Assembly: GCA_016844365.1 (NCBI GenBank)
Contig: JAENIT010000010.1
Span: 1 to 10,291 of the forward strand
Length of the DNA stretch: 10,291 nt
Reading direction: 5' to 3'
Source of the DNA: Dehalococcoidia bacterium
GTDB lineage: Bacteria; Chloroflexota; Dehalococcoidia; SHYD01; SHYC01
This document shows, one piece after another, positions 6,677 through 10,291 of this stretch (positions are counted from its first letter, which is position 1; each line of letters begins with the position of its first letter). A program made the position numbers and the translations under genes. Under the pieces are notes generated by a model. That model saw only the letters and a list, made by a program, of their open reading frames with translations, was not told the origin of the DNA and searched no databases.

Positions 6677-6784
6677 CCCCTGCGGTAGCCGGTTCATACA
6701 CCGCGTGGAAAGTTTGCCTTTAGCTCATTCGTATCAAAGCCGTAGGGGAGTAGCTTAGACAAGCCTGTCCTGTCCAACTTGTAG

Positions 6785-6829
6785 GACTCTCCGTACACGG
6801 AGTCCGCTTCGCGGACCGCGTAAGCGGAG
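6785..6829. repeat. Compact multi-palindromic element
   Basis: Several overlapping inverted repeats occur in 45 bp: CTCCG-TACA-CGGAG (6789-6802), GTCCGC-TTC-GCGGAC (6802-6816), and a near-perfect palindrome CCGCTT-CGCGG-A-CCGCG-T-AAGCGG (6804-6827). The pairings exclude one another, so alternative folds are possible. AGGACTC flanks the element as a direct repeat (6783-6789 and 6841-6847). There is no U-tract. It could be a REP/MITE-like element or a factor-independent end to the permease transcript. Confidence 0.55.
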
Positions 6830-6913
6830 AGCAGAGTTAAAGGACTCACTTCAAGTATAGCTTCACACCCCTGCGAGTCGCTTTGTCACGAATTCAGAAA
6901 CACCGATTGGAGC

Positions 6914-7828
6914 CTACTTGCTGCCCCGTAGTCGGGGGTCCAGCACATCCCTCAGCCCATCGCCAAACATATTGATACTGTAGATCACTATGCTCAGGGC
7001 CAGCCCCGGCACTATGGCCATCCAGGGAGCCTGGATCATATAGCGACGGGCCTCGTCGCTGAGCATAGCTCCCCAGGTGGGGAGGGGGGGCGGCACACCA
7101 AAGCCTAGGAAGCTTAAAGTGGCCTCAGAGAGAATGGCCCCGCCCAAGGCCAGGCTGGCCAGGATGGTGATGGGGGCCATCACGTTGGGCAATACGTATC
7201 GAAGAAGGATCCGCGGCAAGCCAGCGCCGATCACTTTAGCCGCCTCCATATATTGGCTCCCCCTTATGCCTATGACAGCGCCTCTCACCACTCGGGATTC
7301 GCCGATGGACTGGCGAAAGGAGAGGGCCAATATTATATTCACCAGGCCGGGCCCAATGACGGAGACTATGGTCAGCAGCAAAACCAGGGATGGAATGGCC
7401 TGGATAGCGTCCACAAACCGTTGATATATCAAGTCGAATTTACCACCCAGGTATCCAGAGAGGATTCCCATCGAAACCCCCAGAAGGGTGGAGATGATGA
7501 CCACACCAAAGCCCACATAGAGGGATGTCCGCGCCCCATATATCATGCGGCTAAGCATGTCTCTTCCGAACTGGTCCGTCCCAAAAATGTGATCTACGGA
7601 AGGGGGATCTAGTTTAATAGTGAGGTCCATGGCCACTGGGCTATAGGGCGAAACCACATCGGCGAAGGCCGCTGCCAGTAACATTAAGAGCAGGACCACC
7701 ATCCCGAAGGTGCTCAGGTGCTTCTTGGTGACCAAAGTATGGTAAGGCTCAAGCCAGAATGGTATCCGTCGTCTTCTTCTCCTGAGCTGGCCCGCTAGCG
7801 CTGCCGATGGGCTACTCTCTCTTGCCAT
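6914..7828 (-). CDS. dppC: Peptide/nickel-type ABC transporter permease, DppC family (paralogue 2)
   Basis: This 304-residue inner-membrane protein is one half of the permease channel of a peptide/opine/nickel-type (PepT) ABC importer. It has a cytosolic Arg-rich N-terminus (residues 15-21), a first membrane segment at about 41-58, the DppC hallmark HIFGTDQFGRDMLSR at 80-94, further hydrophobic segments at about 103-126, 143-170 and 216-240, and 269-288, and the ATPase-contacting EAA loop E195-A-A-K-V-I-G201 ending in LP at 213-214. The C-terminus GDGLRDVLDPRLRGSK is classical. The start ATG has AAGGGGG 9 nt ahead. It lies 113 bp downstream of a close paralogue (7942-8853), with nearly identical N- and C-termini but diverged residues 106-130. 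It has its own candidate promoter, so it may be expressed separately. Substrate cannot be told from the permease alone. Confidence 0.93.
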   Translation of the reverse strand: MARESSPSAALAGQLRRRRRRIPFWLEPYHTLVTKKHLSTFGMVVLLLMLLAAAFADVVSPYSPVAMDLTIKLDPPSVDHIFGTDQFGRDMLSRMIYGARTSLYVGFGVVIISTLLGVSMGILSGYLGGKFDLIYQRFVDAIQAIPSLVLLLTIVSVIGPGLVNIILALSFRQSIGESRVVRGAVIGIRGSQYMEAAKVIGAGLPRILLRYVLPNVMAPITILASLALGGAILSEATLSFLGFGVPPPLPTWGAMLSDEARRYMIQAPWMAIVPGLALSIVIYSINMFGDGLRDVLDPRLRGSK

Positions 7829-7878
7829 GATTGCCTACCCCCTTAGGGTGATACTGCGTCGTCCTGTTGAGCACATAG

Positions 7879-7912
7879 AGAAGCGGGAACTGTATACGCA
7901 GTTCCCGCTTCT
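7879..7912. repeat. Perfect 14-bp inverted repeat between the two dppC copies
   Basis: AGAAGCGGGAACTG (7879-7892) and CAGTTCCCGCTTCT (7899-7912) with a 6-nt loop TATACG. It abuts the extended -10 box at 7913-7921, so on the - strand it spans roughly -6 to +28 of the predicted transcript. No U-tract follows, which argues against a simple intrinsic terminator; an operator, an attenuator or an mRNA-processing stem fits better. Confidence 0.6.
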
Positions 7913-7921
7913 ATTATATCA
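7913..7921 (-). promoter_or_regulatory. Candidate extended -10 promoter for the distal dppC copy
   Basis: On the - strand TGATATAAT is a perfect extended -10 (TGnTATAAT). Only a weak -35 match (ACCACA, 7941-7936) lies 17 bp upstream, which is tolerated for extended -10 promoters. The predicted start near 7906 lies inside the adjoining inverted repeat. Confidence 0.45.
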
Positions 7922-7941
7922 GATTTAAAGGCTGGTGTGGT

Positions 7942-8853
7942 CTATTTGCTGCCCCGTAGTCTGGGATCCAGCACGTCCCTGAGGCCGTCACCGAACATGT
8001 TGATACCGTAGATGGCCAATACGAGAGCCAGTCCTGGCGCTACAGCCATCCATGGTGCCTGGATCATGTACCGCCGAGCCTCGTCACTCAGCATCGCGCC
8101 CCAAGTGGGGAGCGGGGGCGGCACACCGAAGCCCAGGAAGCTCAACGTGGCCTCGGCGAGAATGGAGGATCCCAGAGTTAGGCTGGCCAAGACGGTTATC
8201 GGGGCCATGACGTTGGGGAGTATGTACTTGAACAAGACCCGGGGGCCTGAGGCTCCGATGGCATGGGCCGCGTCCATGTACTGGTTCCCACGTATAGCTA
8301 GCACCGCGCTTCGGATAATCCGAGACTGGCCGATGGATTGGCGGAAGGCAAGGGCAAGGATGATATTCACCAGCCCGGGGCCAATCACGGATACTATGGT
8401 CAGCAGCATCACCAACTGGGGTATGGCCTGGACCGCGTCCACCAGACGCTGGTATATCAGGTCATACTTGCCGCCGATTTGGGCTGATGTCGCCCCCAGT
8501 ATAGCGGCCGCCGTAGTTCCTATAAGTGTTACCCCGACACCCACATATAGGGATGTTCTGGCTCCGTAGAGGATGCGGGAGAACAGGTCGCGCCCGAACT
8601 GGTCGGTCCCGAAGATGTGCTGCCACGAGGGTGGCTGTAGCTTGACGGTAAGGTCCTGGGCCACTGGCTCGTAGGGCGAGATCACATCAGCAAACACCGC
8701 CATTATAACCATGATTAATAGTAACACCATCCCGAAGGTGCCCAGGTATTTCTTGGTTACTAGAGTATGGTATGGCTCCAGCCACATGGGAATCTTGCGC
8801 TTATGTCTAATCTGCTCGGCCAGCGCCGCCGATGGAGCAGTTTCTCTTGCCAT
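7942..8853 (-). CDS. dppC: Peptide/nickel-type ABC transporter permease, DppC family (paralogue 1)
   Basis: A 303-residue membrane permease subunit expected to pair with the DppB encoded just upstream. It shows HIFGTDQFGRDLFSR at 79-93, the ABC coupling loop D194-A-A-H-A-I-G200 (Asp in place of the usual Glu of the EAA motif) ending in LP at 212-213, TLSFLGFGVPPPLPTWG, and the C-terminus DGLRDVLDPRLRGSK. The start is well fixed: AAGGAGGA sits 7 nt before the ATG. It follows the dppB stop by 56 bp, so both are probably on one transcript. It is a near-duplicate of the next gene (6914-7828); by eye about three quarters of residues are identical, with the last 80 residues almost unchanged. Whether the two copies form separate transporters with DppB, or a DppB-DppC pair plus a spare, is unknown. 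Confidence 0.94.
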   Translation of the reverse strand: MARETAPSAALAEQIRHKRKIPMWLEPYHTLVTKKYLGTFGMVLLLIMVIMAVFADVISPYEPVAQDLTVKLQPPSWQHIFGTDQFGRDLFSRILYGARTSLYVGVGVTLIGTTAAAILGATSAQIGGKYDLIYQRLVDAVQAIPQLVMLLTIVSVIGPGLVNIILALAFRQSIGQSRIIRSAVLAIRGNQYMDAAHAIGASGPRVLFKYILPNVMAPITVLASLTLGSSILAEATLSFLGFGVPPPLPTWGAMLSDEARRYMIQAPWMAVAPGLALVLAIYGINMFGDGLRDVLDPRLRGSK

Positions 8854-8860
8854 GGCTTTA

Positions 8861-8868
8861 TCCTCCTT
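8861..8868 (-). promoter_or_regulatory. Shine-Dalgarno of dppC paralogue 1
   Basis: AAGGAGGA on the - strand, 7 nt before the ATG at 8853; a near-consensus site that fixes the start. Confidence 0.75.
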
Positions 8869-8909
8869 ACCGGTTACTGTGAGGTTGCGAGAGCATAAGG
8901 TTCAGTTGC

Positions 8910-9863
8910 TTAATCGTACCGGATCCTGGGATCCAGGAACGCGTAGCTTATGTCCACCAGCAGGTTGATAAGGATCACCCAGAGGGAGACTACAACGTTG
9001 ACTCCCTGAATCACCGGGTAATCCCGGAAGGTTAGGGCCTCAATGAATAGCCTTCCCATGCCGGGGAGGCTGAATATGGACTCGACAACTACCGTGCCCC
9101 CAATCAAGACGGCGATCTCAAGCCCCACCACAGTAACCACGGGGATGAGGGCGTTCTTGAGGGCGTGGCGGTATATGATGGTCTGTTCCTTGAGGCCTTT
9201 GGCCCAGGCGGTCCTGATGTAGTCCTGGCGCATCACCTCCAGCATCATAGTCCGGACCATACGCATAACCCTACCCGCCAGGCCCAAGCCTAGAATGGTA
9301 GCGGGTATGATGAACTGCTTTAGGTTTGTCGCTGGGTCTACAGTTAACGGAGTGTAGACCATGGGCGGGATCCAGTTGAAGTAGATGGCAGGCAGCACCA
9401 CCGCCAGGGTGCCGAGCCAGAAGCTGGGCACGGAGATCTTTAAGATGGCCAGGCTGCGCAAGAAGTAATCTAAGAAAGTATCCTGCCTGATGGCTGAGAT
9501 AACCCCAATGGGTATGGCTATCGATAGAGATATCATCTGAGCCAGAATTGCCAACTCAAAGGTTATCGGCAGGCGGGAGATGATCTTCTTCATTACCGGC
9601 TCTCTGTCTCTTAGCGACGTGCCCAGGTTCCCGGTCATCACGCCGCCCAAGAACACCCCGTACTGATAGTATATCGGCTTATCGAAACCGAACTCCTTCT
9701 TCACCTTGTCGATCTCGGTGAGAGGCATGTTTACCAGGCTCTCCTCCAAAAGGGTGAAGAGCACGTCGCCCGGCATCATCCGGATCATGCTGAAGACAAG
9801 ACTACTGGCGAGAATGAAAGTGGGTATCGCCAGGATCAGCCGCCTCATGATGTAACGCTGCAT
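8910..9863 (-). CDS. dppB: Peptide/nickel-type ABC transporter permease, DppB family
   Basis: The 317-residue product is the DppB-type partner permease of a peptide/nickel-class ABC importer in the cytoplasmic membrane. It starts with the family's typical MRRL-x-x-AIPTF first membrane helix (the second Met at residue 6 is an alternative start), followed by the MMPGD loop at 29-33, the EFGFDKPIYYQYGVFL segment at 57-72, GNLGTSLRDREPV at 78-90, hydrophobic segments at about 100-124, 140-165, 184-205, 240-265 and 287-310, the ATPase-contacting loop TAWAKGLKEQ at 218-227 ending in IP at 240-241, and the closing SYAFLDPRIRYD. It is the first gene of a - strand cluster dppB-dppC-dppC. No ATP-binding subunits or solute-binding protein are in the window, so the substrate and full complex are inferred. 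A complex leader (9864-10051) precedes it. Confidence 0.95.
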   Translation of the reverse strand: MQRYIMRRLILAIPTFILASSLVFSMIRMMPGDVLFTLLEESLVNMPLTEIDKVKKEFGFDKPIYYQYGVFLGGVMTGNLGTSLRDREPVMKKIISRLPITFELAILAQMISLSIAIPIGVISAIRQDTFLDYFLRSLAILKISVPSFWLGTLAVVLPAIYFNWIPPMVYTPLTVDPATNLKQFIIPATILGLGLAGRVMRMVRTMMLEVMRQDYIRTAWAKGLKEQTIIYRHALKNALIPVVTVVGLEIAVLIGGTVVVESIFSLPGMGRLFIEALTFRDYPVIQGVNVVVSLWVILINLLVDISYAFLDPRIRYD

Positions 9864-9884
9864 ATTAGACCCCCTCCCTAATAT
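9862..9884 (-). promoter_or_regulatory. Ribosome binding site and start codon of dppB within a hairpin
   Basis: On the - strand ATATTAG (9884-9878) and CTAATAT (9868-9862) form a perfect 7-bp A/U-rich stem. The 9-nt loop GGAGGGGGT is the Shine-Dalgarno, and the stem's 3' arm includes the first two bases of the AUG. The weak stem could open with temperature or ribosome standby binding. Confidence 0.5.
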
Positions 9885-9895
9885 ATAGTGTGCCT

Positions 9896-9925
9896 ACTAT
9901 ACTACTTCGGAGCCCCTAACGTCAT
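9896..9925 (-). promoter_or_regulatory. Alternative proximal promoter candidate for dppB
   Basis: ATGACG (9925-9920) and TATAGT (9901-9896) on the - strand, 18 bp apart, four and five matches to consensus. It overlaps the leader stem at 9906-9951, so the two interpretations compete. Confidence 0.3.
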
Positions 9926-9951
9926 CCAAGAAATCTGTCAAGGGCTCCGAA
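9906..9951 (-). repeat. Long leader stem-loop upstream of dppB
   Basis: As - strand RNA, TTCGGAGCCCTTGAC (9951-9937) pairs with GTTAGGGGCTCCGAA (9920-9906) over 15 bp including two G-U wobbles, with a 16-nt loop. Ten of these pairs are perfect on DNA. The wobbles become C-A mismatches on the + strand, so the structure favours the - strand transcript, consistent with a leader RNA of the dpp cluster. Confidence 0.55.
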
Positions 9952-10022
9952 TTCCACTCCACCTAACGAATGGTAAGGCTTCTTACGCTAAACCAAGGCC
10001 ACCATTTTTAAGATGTTAAATC

Positions 10023-10051
10023 AGTGTAAACCACCGCGAAATCCTTGTCAA
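10023..10051 (-). promoter_or_regulatory. Candidate sigma70 promoter driving the dppB cluster
   Basis: On the - strand a perfect TTGACA (10051-10046), 17-bp spacer and TACACT (10028-10023, four of six). The predicted start near 10016 gives a leader of about 150 nt that contains the 9906-9951 stem-loop and the start-site hairpin. Confidence 0.5.
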
Positions 10052-10071
10052 TAGGTTTGAGCGCCATAAAA

Positions 10072-10130
10072 TGGATTAAATTCACCAATTTAATCCAAGA
10101 AACCTGGGTCAAATTCACCATGATTCAGGT
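10072..10130. repeat. Two adjacent hairpins presenting the same 10-nt sequence
   Basis: Hairpin 1: TGGATTAAATT (10072-10082), loop CACC, AATTTAATCCA (10087-10097), a perfect 11-bp stem. Hairpin 2: ACCTGGGTCA (10102-10111) with TGATTCAGGT (10121-10130), 10 pairs as + strand RNA including two G-U, loop AATTCACCA. The sequence AAATTCACCA occurs in both, at 10078-10087 and 10111-10120, exactly 33 bp apart (about three helical turns). ATAGGTTT (10051-10058) and AAACCTAT (10150-10157) form an outer inverted pair. A shared protein-binding site for divergent control is the simplest reading. Confidence 0.55.
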
Positions 10131-10166
10131 ATGGAGGATAATAGGGCTTAAACCTATACAAAACCC

Positions 10167-10195
10167 TTGACATCAATCTAATGATGGACTACAAT
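10167..10195 (+). promoter_or_regulatory. Strong candidate sigma70 promoter, rightward
   Basis: Perfect TTGACA (10167-10172), 17-bp spacer and TACAAT (10190-10195, five of six). The predicted start is near 10202, about 38 nt before the ATG at 10240. Confidence 0.6.
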
Positions 10196-10204
10196 CTCCA
10201 CTGA

Positions 10205-10233
10205 CTCCTCTAGTTTAGCCTAAACTTTAGGAG
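10205..10233 (+). promoter_or_regulatory. Operator-like palindrome that can sequester the downstream ribosome site
   Basis: AGTTTAG-C-CTAAACT (10212-10226) is a perfect 15-bp odd palindrome about 10 bp after the predicted transcript start. As RNA it makes a 6-bp stem with a GCC loop, extended across a small CU/UU internal loop by CTCCT (10205-10209) pairing with AGGAG (10229-10233). That AGGAG is the apparent Shine-Dalgarno for the ATG at 10240. It may be a repressor operator, a translation-blocking hairpin, or both. Confidence 0.5.
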
Positions 10234-10239
10234 AACTCT

Positions 10240-10291
10240 ATGCACCCCCATCGGAGGGTTGGAAAGGAGGTGACAACCCCAGAGAAGCAAG
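10240..10291 (+). CDS. Start of an unidentified rightward gene (partial, uncertain)
   Basis: An open frame begins at ATG 10240 and runs off the window after 17 codons (MHPHRRVGKEVTTPEKQ...). It is supported by context rather than protein similarity: AGGAG 6 nt upstream and a strong promoter ending at 10195. An even better Shine-Dalgarno, AAAGGAGGTGA (10263-10273), lies inside this frame, in the 12-nt loop of a GGGTTG/CAACCC stem (10256-10279). No ATG, GTG or TTG follows it at normal spacing before the window ends. The short frame could therefore be a leader peptide for a gene starting just beyond the window. Too short to recognise a family. Confidence 0.3.
   Translation, partial: MHPHRRVGKEVTTPEKQ

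Larger units (their letters stand above)
6601..6913. other. Non-coding gap between the selenoprotein gene and the permease cluster
   Basis: No supportable gene in about 313 bp. It holds the selenoprotein leader and candidate promoter (to 6676), a largely featureless stretch (6680-6780), and the palindromic element at 6785-6829, which follows the last permease gene on the - strand and may serve as its transcript end. Confidence 0.7.
9864..10239. other. Intergenic regulatory region between divergent transcription units
   Basis: About 376 bp without a supportable gene. From left to right it contains the dppB start-site hairpin, the leader stem-loop, a minor hairpin GTAAG-GCTT-CTTAC (9973-9986), the leftward promoter candidate, paired hairpins with identical loops (10072-10130), the rightward promoter candidate (10167-10195) and the operator-like palindrome next to the rightward start (10205-10233). 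Confidence 0.6.

Noticed and set aside
6149..6774. Direct repeat TGTCCTGTC at 6149-6157 and 6766-6774 flanking the selenoprotein gene, as ends of a mobile cassette.
   Set aside because: Nine bases is short, the flanks differ, and there is no transposase or terminal inverted repeat.
8012..8569. Long + strand frames opposite both dppC genes (also 7077-7424 and 7253-7612).
   Set aside because: They mirror each other only because the two dppC genes are similar on the sense strand; no ribosome sites or protein families.
10256..10279. The - strand TCACCTCCTTTCC as the 3' end of a 16S rRNA gene.
   Set aside because: The conserved helix 45 and GGCTGGA sequence that must precede it are absent; only the short anti-Shine-Dalgarno-like core matches.
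1..10291. CRISPR arrays, tRNA or rRNA genes, insertion sequences, prophage genes.
   Set aside because: No regularly spaced repeats, no cloverleaf-compatible sequence, and no transposase, integrase or phage protein was found on either strand.

Overview
The window reads as an ordinary chromosomal piece of an uncultured bacterium of moderate to high G+C, most plausibly a Chloroflexota (Dehalococcoidia/SAR202-like) lineage. That placement is inferred from the style of the Rel protein, the peptide-type permeases and the tlyA-nadK pairing; no rRNA or marker tree is available here. UGA is a normal stop in this genome, since nadK and the Nudix gene both end in TGA. This matters for the main discovery below.

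Left half, + strand (1-6110): the end of a TlyA-type rRNA methyltransferase gene, NAD kinase, a short ArgA-like GNAT acetyltransferase with a cysteine cluster, a Nudix hydrolase of the ADP-ribose pyrophosphatase type, an exported PQQ-type sugar dehydrogenase/beta-propeller lipoprotein, and a full-length bifunctional RelA/SpoT (ppGpp synthetase/hydrolase). These are mostly housekeeping and stress genes. tlyA-nadK-GNAT are closely packed and look co-transcribed; rel has its own candidate promoter.

Middle (6111-6913): a convergent gene boundary with REP-like and terminator-like hairpins. Then, on the - strand, comes a small gene that conventional gene calling would cut in half: a SelW/Rdx-family selenoprotein (6313-6600) with an in-frame UGA in a CxxU redox motif, a strong Shine-Dalgarno ahead of its real start, and a SECIS-like hairpin correctly placed after the UGA. 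It is followed by about 310 bp of non-coding DNA holding a compact palindromic element.

Right half, - strand (6914-9863): a dipeptide/oligopeptide (or nickel) ABC importer permease cluster, dppB followed by two tandem dppC paralogues, with no ATPase or binding-protein gene in view. The second dppC copy has its own extended -10 box abutting a perfect 14-bp dyad. Upstream (9864-10239) is a dense regulatory region. It contains two candidate divergent sigma70 promoters, paired hairpins that share an identical 10-nt loop, a long leader stem, and hairpins that contain the ribosome binding sites on both sides. The first codons of a rightward gene may begin at 10240.
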